Counted from the stretch's first letter, positions 1 through 7,593 are shown. The stretch: DNA of 39,423 nucleotides from an uncultured Christensenellaceae bacterium (GCA_910587365.1 CAJUKJ010000009.1:14210-53632), one strand, 5' to 3'. A program made the numbers and translations. Notes: a model not told the origin generated them from the letters alone.

Positions 1-142
1 TTCGCAATACTTTGTTGCGTTCGGTTTTCCTCGGGTCGTTTACGCACAGTAAACTTCCCGTCGTAAAACTTTGCGCGCCTTGTCTTGCTTGTATCTCCGC
101 AGTTTATAAATTTACTTTATATAGTTTAAACGGCGTATATAC
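1..142. repeat. 142-bp intergenic direct repeat, copy 1 (5' end cut by window)
   Basis: The first 142 bases recur almost unchanged starting at 143. The unit holds two inverted repeats: CGCAA/TTGCG around 3-19, and a longer hairpin at 32-60 made of CGGG, a 2-nt bulge, GTTTAC, loop GCACA, GTAAAC, a 2-nt bulge and CCCG. No coding potential is convincing here. The window starts inside the array, so more copies may lie to the left. I do not recognise the family. Confidence 0.8.
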
Positions 143-271
143 TTCGCAATACTTTGTTGCGTTCGGTTTTCCTCGGGTCGTTTACGCACAGTAAACTCCC
201 CGTCGTAAAACTTCGCGCGCCTTGTCTTGCTTGTATTACCGCATTTTAAAAAATATACTTTATATAGTTTT
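143..271. repeat. 142-bp intergenic direct repeat, copy 2
   Basis: This is the second copy, exactly 142 bp downstream of copy 1, with a few substitutions and small indels near 235-255. The hairpin is kept at 174-202, and the few changes inside it fall in the unpaired bulge. Its right end (tatatagttt) runs through the stop codon and last few codons of the leftward PRC-barrel gene, so the element appears to have been inserted at, or to have replaced, the extreme 3' end of that gene. Confidence 0.8.
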
Positions 272-769
272 TAAATTCGTCTGAATAAGTTCGCCGTGCT
301 TTTGTGCCTTTTCGGCGACTTCGGGCGTAAGGGGAGTGCCTTTCCTTATAATTACCCTTCCGTTCTTTTTAACGTCACTCTTTAATACGCGCGCACTGCT
401 TTTGACAATAACCGCATCTCCGCAGACCAAATCGCTTGCGGAGAATTTCTTTTTTCCGACGTGTGCGTATACAAGCTCGTTCCTTTCTGCGGTAAAGTCG
501 GTTAAAATCCCCAAAAAGTTCCCCGTGCAGTCGTAAACGGGTTTGCCAAGGCGCAAATGCTCGCCTCTTATTTTGCTCTTTTCGTCCTTGAAAATAACCT
601 TGTCCTTTATGCTTTTTACGTTTGCCGCGTCGATGACAAACTCTTTTTCGTCCTCGTCCGCACAGACAAGGCTTGCAAGCTTTGTGTCTTCAACGGTTGC
701 GGAAACCACGTATCCGCGCTTTCCTGCCGTGCTTAAAACTTTTTTACCGAATAGTTGCGAAATTTTCAT
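260..769 (-). CDS. PRC-barrel domain protein
   Basis: This is a 169-aa soluble protein with no signal peptide or membrane helix. Two PRC-barrel-like halves can be seen. Residues 1-75 start with KISQLFGKKVLS and read on into VKSIKDKVIF. Residues 76-150 contain LRLGKPVYDCTGNFLGI and the strand pattern VYAHVGKKKFSA. This two-barrel layout fits small Firmicutes proteins of the YrrD/YlmC kind, whose role is poorly defined (RNA or membrane-associated functions have been proposed for PRC barrels). The start is supported by GAGGTG a few bases upstream of the ATG at 769. It is the only leftward gene in the window and diverges from nadB. Its last codons lie in the 142-bp repeat, so the natural C-terminus may have been altered. 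The family call is moderate and the function is unknown. Confidence 0.65.
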   Translation of the reverse strand: MKISQLFGKKVLSTAGKRGYVVSATVEDTKLASLVCADEDEKEFVIDAANVKSIKDKVIFKDEKSKIRGEHLRLGKPVYDCTGNFLGILTDFTAERNELVYAHVGKKKFSASDLVCGDAVIVKSSARVLKSDVKKNGRVIIRKGTPLTPEVAEKAQKHGELIQTNLKTI

Positions 770-813
770 ATCATCACCTCACGGTCTATAATATTTATTA
801 AGTAAGTGTTAAA

Positions 814-831
814 GTACAAATTAAATTGTAC
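814..831. promoter_or_regulatory. 18-bp palindrome between divergent genes (candidate operator)
   Basis: GTACAA, a 6-nt spacer, then TTGTAC form a perfect inverted repeat in the AT-rich 145-bp gap between the PRC-barrel gene and nadB. Its position between divergent promoters suits an operator, but I cannot assign a regulator. Confidence 0.35.
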
Positions 832-875
832 GATTTTGTCGATTATAACATTTATTCCGCCCCGTTATTTTAAAC

Positions 876-904
876 TTGACAGTTTGGGCGAATAGGTGTA
901 AACT
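876..904 (+). promoter_or_regulatory. Candidate promoter of the nadB-nadC unit
   Basis: There is a perfect TTGACA at 876-881, and after exactly 17 bp a weak -10 match, TAAACT (899-904). Transcription would then begin only a few bases before the nadB ATG at 915. The weak -10 keeps confidence modest. Confidence 0.4.
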
Positions 905-914
905 TTTATTAATT

Positions 915-2237
915 ATGAAAAAAAGGTATGACGTAATAATCGCGGGTGCGGGCGTCGCAGGTCTTAACTGCGCGCTTCATTTGCCTAAAAGCAAAAGCGT
1001 ACTCGTAATATGTAAAGGCACGCCCGACAAAAGCGACAGCTATCTTGCACAGGGCGGAATTTGCCGTTTACAGGGCGAAAGCGATTTTTCGGCTTTTTAC
1101 GAGGACACTATGCGCGCAGGACATTGGGAGAATAACCCCGCTGCCGTCAAGTGTATGATACGCGGCTCGAAGGCGGTTATCGACGGGCTTATTGCAATAG
1201 GTGTTCAATTTGCCCGTAACGCCGACGGTACGCTTGCCGCCACGCGTGAGGGCGGTCATTCAAAAAACCGCATCTGCTTTCACGAGGACTGCACGGGCAA
1301 GGAAATTACGACCCGTCTTATGCAGCAGGTCGGCCTTTTAAAAAACGTTGAAATAGTTCCCGAAACTACTTTGCTCGACATTATAACGGACGGAGTGTGC
1401 TGTTACGGGATTGTGGCGCGCGACAATTCTTCGGGCGCGGTAACAAGTATACTTTCCGACTACACCGTGCTTGCAACCGGCGGTATAGGCGGCATTTTTG
1501 AAAAATCCACCAATTTCCGTATTCTGACGGGCGACGGGGTTGCCGTATGTTTAAAACACGGCGTTGCCGTTGATAACGTTAATTATATACAGATACACCC
1601 CACGACGCTTTATTCAAAAAAATCCGGCAGAAGCTTTCTTATTTCCGAATCGGTACGCGGCGAGGGGGCTTACCTGCTCGATAAAAATTTTAACCGCTTT
1701 ACCGACGAGCTTCAACCGCGCGACGTGGTAACGGCGGAAATATTAAAGCAGATGGAAAAGGACGGTACCGACTTCGTCTGGCTGGATATGCGTAAGGTTC
1801 CCAAAGAGGAGGTTCGCACCCACTTCCCCACGATAGTCAAAAGGTGTGCGGAAGAGGGTATAGACGTATTCAAGGACTGTATACCCGTCGTTCCCGCACA
1901 GCACTATTTTATGGGCGGGGTAAGAAGCGGACTGAACGGCGAAACCTCGCTTTGCAGGCTTTACGCCGTCGGGGAAACGTGCTGTAACGGCGTCCACGGC
2001 GCGAACAGGCTTGCCTCGAACTCGCTTTTGGAAAGTCTGCTGTTTGCCGAACGCGCCGCATTATATATAGGCAGGAATTACGCGCCTGCGGACGAAGGGC
2101 AAGGCGGGCAGCTTTGCGCCAAGCTCGATTTAAAAGAATATGCGGACTATGAAAAATTGGTTTCGGAAAATAAAAGGTTATTGCAAAACGCTATAAAGGA
2201 GGCGGAAAATGTTAAACCCCGTAACGCTCGCGGTTAA
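915..2237 (+). CDS. nadB: L-aspartate oxidase (short, clostridial type)
   Basis: The protein is about 440 aa and oxidises L-aspartate to iminoaspartate with FAD, the first step of de novo NAD synthesis, in the cytoplasm. Residues 5-17 form the FAD-binding strand-turn-helix (DVIIAGAGVAGL). Family motifs follow in order: SYLAQGGI, TREGGHSKNRICFH, IHPTTLY, SESVRGEGAYL, the substrate/FAD region PAQHYFMGGV, and GANRLASNSLLE. The length matches short clostridial NadB, which lacks the C-terminal helical extension of the ~540-aa E. coli enzyme. I chose ATG 915 because the open frame upstream (a TTG at 876) lies in the -35 box and adds non-family sequence. No good Shine-Dalgarno precedes ATG 915; AGGTG lies 16 nt away. 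The 3' end overlaps nadC by 29 bp. Confidence 0.93.
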   Translation: MKKRYDVIIAGAGVAGLNCALHLPKSKSVLVICKGTPDKSDSYLAQGGICRLQGESDFSAFYEDTMRAGHWENNPAAVKCMIRGSKAVIDGLIAIGVQFARNADGTLAATREGGHSKNRICFHEDCTGKEITTRLMQQVGLLKNVEIVPETTLLDIITDGVCCYGIVARDNSSGAVTSILSDYTVLATGGIGGIFEKSTNFRILTGDGVAVCLKHGVAVDNVNYIQIHPTTLYSKKSGRSFLISESVRGEGAYLLDKNFNRFTDELQPRDVVTAEILKQMEKDGTDFVWLDMRKVPKEEVRTHFPTIVKRCAEEGIDVFKDCIPVVPAQHYFMGGVRSGLNGETSLCRLYAVGETCCNGVHGANRLASNSLLESLLFAERAALYIGRNYAPADEGQGGQLCAKLDLKEYADYEKLVSENKRLLQNAIKEAENVKPRNARG

Positions 2238-3066
2238 CGCGGACGAACTCATTAAACTTGCCTTAAAAGAGGATATAACCAGCGAGGACGTTTCAACCAA
2301 CGCCGTTATGGGCGAAAGGGTTGAAGGTCGGGTACAGCTTATCTGCAAGCAGGACGGAATAATTTGCGGACTGCCCGTATTTGAACGGGTTTTTAAAATT
2401 TTAGACGCTTCTACGCAAATCGGTTTTTGCGTAAACGACGGGGACAAGGTTGCAAAGGGTCAGCTTCTTGCCGAAGTAAAGGGGGATATACGCGTTCTCT
2501 TATCCGGGGAGCGGACGGCTTTGAACTATTTGCAGCGAATGAGCGGCATTGCAACTTATACCTCGCAGCTTGTAAAGCTTTTGGAAGGGAGCAAGACTAA
2601 ACTTCTCGATACGAGAAAGACGACCCCCAATATGCGCATATTTGAAAAGTACGCCGTAAAGGTCGGCGGCGGTGTAAACCACCGTTACAATCTTTCGGAC
2701 GGGATACTGCTTAAAGACAACCATATCGGTGCGGCAGGAAGCGTTAAAAAGGCGGTACAGCTTGCAAAAAGCTACTCGCCCTTTGTCAGGAAGGTCGAAG
2801 TAGAGGTTGAAAATCTCGAAATGTGCCGCGAGGCGGTCGAGGCGGGCGCGGACATAATTATGCTTGACAATATGTCCCCCGAAGAGATGGCAAAGGCGGT
2901 AAAGCTTATAGACGGCAGGGCGTTGACCGAGTGCAGCGGAAATATAACAAAGGAAAATATCCAAAGCATTATAAGCACGGGCGTGGACTTCGTTTCAAGC
3001 GGCGCGCTTACCCATTCCGCGCCTATACTCGATTTATCGCTTAAAAATCTGAGTCCCTGCCGATAA
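2209..3066 (+). CDS. nadC: Quinolinate phosphoribosyltransferase (decarboxylating)
   Basis: This 285-aa cytoplasmic enzyme converts quinolinate and PRPP to nicotinate mononucleotide, CO2 and pyrophosphate. Visible family motifs are the N-terminal LALKEDITSEDV, the central LLSGERTALNYLQRMSGIAT, TRKTTPNMR followed by KYAVKVGGGVNHR, LLKDNHI, VEVEVEN, ADIIMLDNM, ECSGNI and the C-terminal VDFVSSGALTHSAP. These cover the full-length fold and the conserved Arg/Lys/His phosphate-binding residues. A strong AAAGGAGG lies 7 nt before the ATG. The gene starts inside nadB in another frame, so the two are probably translationally coupled. The step between them, quinolinate synthase (nadA), is not within the window, so it must be encoded elsewhere or the route is incomplete. 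Confidence 0.95.
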   Translation: MLNPVTLAVNADELIKLALKEDITSEDVSTNAVMGERVEGRVQLICKQDGIICGLPVFERVFKILDASTQIGFCVNDGDKVAKGQLLAEVKGDIRVLLSGERTALNYLQRMSGIATYTSQLVKLLEGSKTKLLDTRKTTPNMRIFEKYAVKVGGGVNHRYNLSDGILLKDNHIGAAGSVKKAVQLAKSYSPFVRKVEVEVENLEMCREAVEAGADIIMLDNMSPEEMAKAVKLIDGRALTECSGNITKENIQSIISTGVDFVSSGALTHSAPILDLSLKNLSPCR

Positions 3067-3074
3067 GGTGGTTT

Positions 3075-4043
3075 ATGGTTAAGCCTTTCGGTTGGTGTTT
3101 TATAGGTTGCGGTACGCTCGCAAAAAAGGTTGCCCGCCGCATAATAAAATCCGGCAGGCACAAAATAGTTTCCGTGTATTCGCGCAGCTTAGACAAGTGT
3201 GCCGTTTTTGCAAAAAAGTACGGCGCAACCGCTTACCGCAGTGCGGAAGAGGCTGTTAAAGCCGACGGCGTTGACGGGGTGTACGTAGTAACTCCCCACA
3301 ACAGCCATTTTAAATATTCTATGTTGGCAATAGGGTTGAACAAGCCCGTGCTTTGCGAAAAGTCGTTCACTACCGACGCGGGACAGGCGAAGGAGTTAAT
3401 AGAATTTGCAAAAAGCAAACAGGTCTATATTGCGGAAGCTATGTGGACGTGGTTTGCCCCAGTTGCAAACCAAGTAAAAAACTGGCTTGACGGCGGCGTG
3501 TTCGGCAAAATAAACAAGGTCGCAATAAAAAGCCGGTTGCCGCTATTCCTTTATGCAAAAAGGGTTACAGACCCCGCAGCGGCGGGCGGCGCGCTTTTGG
3601 ATATGGGCGTTTATCCTTTAACGTATTTATACCGCCTGTTCGGTAAGCCCGATGACATTATTTGCAACGGCAAGGTTTCAAAGGGAATCGACTGGGAGGA
3701 ATCGGTACGTATGCATTTCCCGTCGGGCGAAAGCTATACCGCTTGTGTTTCCATAAATAAATTCGGCAGTGAAAAGCTTGTAATAGAAGGGGATAAGGCA
3801 AAAATAAAACTCGGCTTTTTCCATAACGCAAACAGGGTAAAGCTTGTGCGCAAAAACGGAAAAAGCACGTCTTTTTCGGGCGACGGAAGCTATCTTAACG
3901 AGTTTGACGTTGTCGCTTTTGAAATACGCGCGGGGCTTACTGAAAGTAAATTCGTCCCGCACGAGGCGACTATTGCCGTAATGGAGATAATGGACGAGTG
4001 CAGAAAACAGATGAAGCTTGTCTATCCGTTTGAAAATAATTAA
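3075..4043 (+). CDS. Gfo/Idh/MocA family NAD(P)-dependent oxidoreductase
   Basis: The protein is 322 aa. Residues 5-35 form the Rossmann start with FIGCGTLAKKVA. Residues 60-100 hold DGVDGVYVVTPHNSH and LNKPVLCEKSFT, where the usual catalytic EKP-type lysine is present as CEKS. AEAMWTWFAP and the glycine-rich GGALLDMGVYPL are typical of the dihydrodiol-dehydrogenase-like branch of the family. The substrate cannot be told from sequence; sugar or cyclitol derivatives are usual. It starts 8 bp after nadC with TAAGGTGG as ribosome binding site and ends at a terminator, so it is the last gene of the nadB-nadC unit. A direct part in NAD synthesis is not implied beyond use of the cofactor. Confidence 0.88.
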   Translation: MVKPFGWCFIGCGTLAKKVARRIIKSGRHKIVSVYSRSLDKCAVFAKKYGATAYRSAEEAVKADGVDGVYVVTPHNSHFKYSMLAIGLNKPVLCEKSFTTDAGQAKELIEFAKSKQVYIAEAMWTWFAPVANQVKNWLDGGVFGKINKVAIKSRLPLFLYAKRVTDPAAAGGALLDMGVYPLTYLYRLFGKPDDIICNGKVSKGIDWEESVRMHFPSGESYTACVSINKFGSEKLVIEGDKAKIKLGFFHNANRVKLVRKNGKSTSFSGDGSYLNEFDVVAFEIRAGLTESKFVPHEATIAVMEIMDECRKQMKLVYPFENN

Positions 4044-4053
4044 AAAAATTACC

Positions 4054-4083
4054 AAAAAGAGGACGATTGCCGTTCTCTTTTTA
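4054..4083 (+). terminator. Rho-independent terminator after the nadBC unit
   Basis: AAAAAGAGGAC and GTTCTCTTTTT form an 11-bp stem (one G-U pair) around a 7-nt loop, with the 3' arm ending in a T run. It lies 10 bp after the oxidoreductase stop codon. Confidence 0.85.
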
Positions 4084-4096
4084 TTTACGCAAATAC

Positions 4097-4126
4097 TTGA
4101 CATTTTTAATATATTAGTGATAGAAT
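4097..4126 (+). promoter_or_regulatory. Promoter of surface unit A
   Basis: TTGACA (4097-4102), an 18-bp spacer and TAGAAT (4121-4126, 5 of 6 matches) give a leader of about 55 nt. A short palindrome, TAATATATTA, lies in the spacer. The leader contains TAGTGTCCTTTAA, close to a string in the leader of unit B. Confidence 0.8.
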
Positions 4127-4186
4127 ACAATTTGAAATAGTGTCCTTTAACGGGATTTAAACTAATACTTTAAGGAGAAACAGCCT

Positions 4187-6550
4187 ATGAAAAGGAAATT
4201 TTTAACGGCAAGCGGCTTTATTGCGGCGTTGCTTTTAATATTACTTTCCTTATGTCTTGGTTTTGGTTTGTGGATGACCGTGCCGCGCACCGTGCATGCG
4301 GACGGCGATGAGCAAACCGAACCGACCGTAACAAAAAACGAATGGTTGTATACCGGCGTGACGGGTTGGGAATACAATTCGTTTGACGCGGACAAAAACG
4401 TTTTTATAGCCGTACCCAGATACGGCAACCAGGAAAAGGACGTCCAGTTTGCACTTTATAAATCGAAAACGGATGGGGATGAATTGCTGTATACGTTCAG
4501 AACAGACGCGGACGGTAAGGTTTCGGACGTTGATTTGAACGGTCTTTCCGCAGGCGATTATTACGTTATAGCAACGGTTACGCTTGATAATAGCTACGGC
4601 AACGTGGTTTCCGAATCTGCCAAAATACCTTTCAAGGTTTCCCCCGTTGAAAATAAATGGGTGGTTTCCCCCAGTCTTGTAAGCTGGAAATGGGGAAGCT
4701 TCGATGAAAGCATAAACGTAATTACCGCACAGGCTGAAATCGGCAATGCGGATATGTATTTCAGGATTTTTTATTTAAAAAACACCGCTTCGGACGGAGT
4801 GGCGTCAGGGGACGCTCAGCAATGGATTAAGTTTGCAGACGGTTCCAAAGAGTTTAAGCTTACGGGCGGGGTTATGCCGCAGTACGTCAAGGATACGCTT
4901 AAAAAGCTTGACGTCGGAACTTACTACCTCGTGTCTGACGTAAAAGGCTCTGCCGACGGTAATTACAGTGCGTTAAGCGACACTTCCCCCTTCAACGTAA
5001 TTAAGGCGGAAAACGCTTTTACCAACCTTACCATAGAGCAGTGGACGTGGAGAGAGTACAATTATATAAATAATGTAATAAATGCGGACGTTGCCCACGG
5101 ACGCTATGCGGTAGATGCGGAAAATACCGTTTACGATACAGACAAGTACGACACATTAAAAAATATAACTTATTCCGTATATTATGACGATAACGGAACT
5201 TACGGCATAATAGTCAACGAAACCCTCAGGAATTTTAAAGTAAACGTTTCCGACGGCAGGGTTGTGGGCGTTGAGGCAAGGGAAGCCCTTAAAGCCCTGA
5301 ACGCGGGTAAATATTGGCTTGTTGCCCAAACAAACGACAAAGATAAAAACTATGCCGACGCAACTATGCAGATTCAGTTTTCCGTTGCAAAGCATTCAAA
5401 TTACTGGACGGCAACGCCTTCCGTTTTGCAGTGGACGTGGGGCGAATACGACCCTAAGGTAAACGTTATAAGCGGTGCGGCAAGGTTTAACGATAGCGCG
5501 GTTGTAAACTACGGCGTATTCACAAGAGCGACCTGTATGACGGCGGATGCGATAATTGATTCGTTTACGCTCGGCAGTGACGGCTACGTCACGGAAGAGG
5601 TCGCAAAAACCCTTAAAAATCTTGGAGCGGGTACATATTACCTTAAAGGCTGGACGGCAGATAACAGCGTCAATTACAATAATTGCGATGGGGTTGTGCC
5701 TTTTACGGTGCAAAAAGCACGTAACGGTTGGATAGTTTCCCCCTACGTAATTTCATGGCAGTACGGGCAGTATAACAGAAATTTCAACGTTATTAAAGGC
5801 GAGGCAAGATACGACGCGGTTTGCAGTTTCTCGGTTTATACCGATGAAAAATGCACTGTCGCGGTTGAGTTTGCGCAGGAATACAACGGCAGCAATACCG
5901 TATTCGTACTTGACGAAGAGGGGCTTGTTCCCGCATATGTTTCAGAAAAGCTTGCGGAACTCGGCAAGGGAACTTATTATCTGGTTGCCTCGGTTGAAGG
6001 AACGGCTAATTATTACGGGGTAAACGACGGCGGGGACAGAGAGCCTGTTCCCTTCGAGGTAACCGCGCTTGAAAATTATTGGACGGAAGCCCCCGGGCTT
6101 ATCGGTTGGAGCGAAGGGCATTTCAGTGCGTTCGATATAGACGATAACCTCAGCGGTATAGCGGCAAAGGGCGACGTAAGGTTTACCATTTTCGACGAAA
6201 AGGGTAATACGGTATTTATTATCCGTACCCAGAACGGAAGAATCAACAGCGTGCAAAGGGGCAACGGCGAAGCGGCAAAGGTTTCCGACTTAAATTCGCT
6301 TTCCGTCGGTTCTTATGAATTGCTGGCGGTGGTTGACGGCGACGATAACTATACGGGACTTACCTGTAACGCGCAGTTTGCGGTGTTTGAGGATTCCGTA
6401 GGTCTTACGGGCATAATCGTTGCGGTAATTACGTTTGCCATACTCGATATTGCTGCCGCAGGCGCGTGTATTGCTCTTTTAATCATAAGAAGAAGAAAGG
6501 TTGAAGAGAAACTGCGCAATATGATAAGAAAGGAACTGCACAGGAGGTAA
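4187..6550 (+). CDS. Exported six-module surface protein with C-terminal membrane anchor
   Basis: The protein is 787 aa. A signal peptide covers residues 1-38 (KRK, a long hydrophobic stretch, cleavage likely after VHA). Six Ig-like modules of about 105-130 aa start near residues 51, 156, 276, 405, 513 and 630. Each opens with N-x-W, then a W-x-[WY]-G-x-[YF] box, and closes with L-x-x-G-x-Y-x-L, an NY-containing strand and a PF-x-V strand; this resembles MBG/YDG-type bacterial Ig repeats. At about 736 EDSVGLTG precedes a membrane helix (about 741-764) and a basic cytoplasmic tail ending ELHRR. There is no LPXTG. AAGGAG lies 9 nt before the ATG. The last two Arg codons (AGG AGG) form the ribosome binding site of the next gene. 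A structural or adhesive surface role is inferred; the ligand is unknown. Confidence 0.85.
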   Translation: MKRKFLTASGFIAALLLILLSLCLGFGLWMTVPRTVHADGDEQTEPTVTKNEWLYTGVTGWEYNSFDADKNVFIAVPRYGNQEKDVQFALYKSKTDGDELLYTFRTDADGKVSDVDLNGLSAGDYYVIATVTLDNSYGNVVSESAKIPFKVSPVENKWVVSPSLVSWKWGSFDESINVITAQAEIGNADMYFRIFYLKNTASDGVASGDAQQWIKFADGSKEFKLTGGVMPQYVKDTLKKLDVGTYYLVSDVKGSADGNYSALSDTSPFNVIKAENAFTNLTIEQWTWREYNYINNVINADVAHGRYAVDAENTVYDTDKYDTLKNITYSVYYDDNGTYGIIVNETLRNFKVNVSDGRVVGVEAREALKALNAGKYWLVAQTNDKDKNYADATMQIQFSVAKHSNYWTATPSVLQWTWGEYDPKVNVISGAARFNDSAVVNYGVFTRATCMTADAIIDSFTLGSDGYVTEEVAKTLKNLGAGTYYLKGWTADNSVNYNNCDGVVPFTVQKARNGWIVSPYVISWQYGQYNRNFNVIKGEARYDAVCSFSVYTDEKCTVAVEFAQEYNGSNTVFVLDEEGLVPAYVSEKLAELGKGTYYLVASVEGTANYYGVNDGGDREPVPFEVTALENYWTEAPGLIGWSEGHFSAFDIDDNLSGIAAKGDVRFTIFDEKGNTVFIIRTQNGRINSVQRGNGEAAKVSDLNSLSVGSYELLAVVDGDDNYTGLTCNAQFAVFEDSVGLTGIIVAVITFAILDIAAAGACIALLIIRRRKVEEKLRNMIRKELHRR
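6542..6547 (+). promoter_or_regulatory. Ribosome binding site of the partner gene, coded as Arg-Arg of the upstream gene
   Basis: AGGAGG is both the last two sense codons of the surface gene and a perfect Shine-Dalgarno, 6 nt before ATG 6554. The upstream stop codon sits between them. The same arrangement recurs at 13618-13623. Confidence 0.85.
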
Positions 6551-6553
6551 AGT

Positions 6554-7423
6554 ATGGTTAAGACGTTGTTGTTATCCGCAGCTTACAGTTGGTTTATCGG
6601 ATTGCTCGTAATTATGCTGGTCATGGCGGTTTTATTTGTGGTAATAGCGTTGTTCGCGCTTAAACCCTACAAGCTCGAAGGCGAAGAGTACGACGGCGCG
6701 GCGGAAATGCAGAGGCTTCTTAACGAAAAGGAGGCCGAGCTTGCCGTAAAGCTTTTAAACGCGGACGGTGCGGACAAAATGGAGCTTGAATATAAGCTCC
6801 GCGAGGTCGCTACGGCAAAGCTTGTAGTCAAAGACATTATTTCCGACGTTGATGTCGCGGCTTCGCCCGATTTCGGGGTCGATTCCTCGCTTACCGAAGA
6901 AGAGGCGAAAGCCCTTGAAAACGGGGAGAAGGTTTCGATAGAGCAGACCTTCAATTCTGCCGAACCCGAAGGCGACGGACTTAAAAAGAGCTTTACCGCA
7001 AAGCTTATGCAGGCGGGCGACGATATCAAGGTTTGGTATTTCGAGCTTAAAAACTGCATACTTTGCTATGAAAAGACCAAAGAAATTATGCGTTGGAACA
7101 ATGAAAAGTTCTACATCGGCAGAAGCAACGTTGCCGCACTGACTATGCGCGGAAAGCAGCTTTGCCTGTATCTTGCGGTCAAGGCGGAGGACTATGCGGA
7201 CAAATATCCCGTCAAGGCTTCCACCTCCGATATGTATAACGCGGCTACGCCTTGCCTGTTCCGCATAAAGAACTATAAAAACGTGCAGCAGGCAAAGGAG
7301 CTTATTTCGCTTATGATGTCCGATTACGGAGTAATGTACGTCAGGACAAATCATTCCATCTATGCCCTACCCTATCAGGATGACGACGCACTCGTCGCAA
7401 AGGGGCTTGCAAAGAAAGAATAA
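6554..7423 (+). CDS. Membrane-anchored cytoplasmic partner of unit A
   Basis: This 289-aa protein starts 3 bp after the surface gene stop codon. One membrane helix spans about residues 5-37, preceded by the signature LLLSAAYSWFIGLLVIM, shared with the unit B partner. No cleavage site follows, so it should stay anchored. Residues 45-95 are a charged helical segment (NEKEAELAVKLL, MELEYKLREVATAKLV) also matched in the unit B partner. Residues about 150-255 form a separate globular domain with KVWYFELKNCILCYEKTKE, GRSNVAALTMRGKQLCLYL and AKELISLMM. I have an impression of similar segments in uncharacterised clostridial proteins but cannot name the family. The topology is probably C-terminus inside, since KPYK follows the helix. 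A terminator 27 bp downstream closes the unit. Confidence 0.8.
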   Translation: MVKTLLLSAAYSWFIGLLVIMLVMAVLFVVIALFALKPYKLEGEEYDGAAEMQRLLNEKEAELAVKLLNADGADKMELEYKLREVATAKLVVKDIISDVDVAASPDFGVDSSLTEEEAKALENGEKVSIEQTFNSAEPEGDGLKKSFTAKLMQAGDDIKVWYFELKNCILCYEKTKEIMRWNNEKFYIGRSNVAALTMRGKQLCLYLAVKAEDYADKYPVKASTSDMYNAATPCLFRIKNYKNVQQAKELISLMMSDYGVMYVRTNHSIYALPYQDDDALVAKGLAKKE

Positions 7424-7449
7424 GCGTTTTCAAATTTAATAAATACGCA

Positions 7450-7477
7450 AAAAAACGGCGCGTGCGCGCCGTTTTTT
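7450..7477 (+). terminator. Rho-independent terminator of unit A
   Basis: AAAAAACGGCGC, a GTGC loop and GCGCCGTTTTTT form a perfect 12-bp stem with a T tract. The A run upstream would let it act on both strands. Confidence 0.9.
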
Positions 7478-7510
7478 CAAATTTTTGCATAAATTTTCCA
7501 AATTAAATAC

Positions 7511-7539
7511 TTTACATATTTTATAATTTATAGTATAAT
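7511..7539 (+). promoter_or_regulatory. Promoter of surface unit B
   Basis: TTTACA (7511-7516), a 17-bp spacer and a perfect TATAAT (7534-7539) give a leader of about 55 nt. The leader holds TTAGTGTCTTTA, similar to the unit A leader. Confidence 0.82.
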
Positions 7540-7587
7540 TGCGGATAGTAGAGAATAATTATACTGGATTAGTGTCTTTATTTACGA

Positions 7588-7593
7588 AAGGAG
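7588..7593 (+). promoter_or_regulatory. Ribosome binding site that decides the start of the LRR protein
   Basis: AAGGAG ends directly against an in-frame ATG at 7594, too close to use it, and lies 6 nt before the next in-frame ATG at 7600. The second ATG is therefore the likely start. Confidence 0.75.

Noticed and set aside
12..194. 60-codon frame across the left-edge repeats
   Set aside because: It spans both copies of a hairpin-bearing non-coding repeat, with no ribosome binding site and no recognisable protein features.
876..914. TTG at 876 as an upstream start for nadB
   Set aside because: It adds residues not found in the family, overlaps the -35 box and has no ribosome binding site. 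ATG 915 gives the expected MKKRYDVIIAG start.
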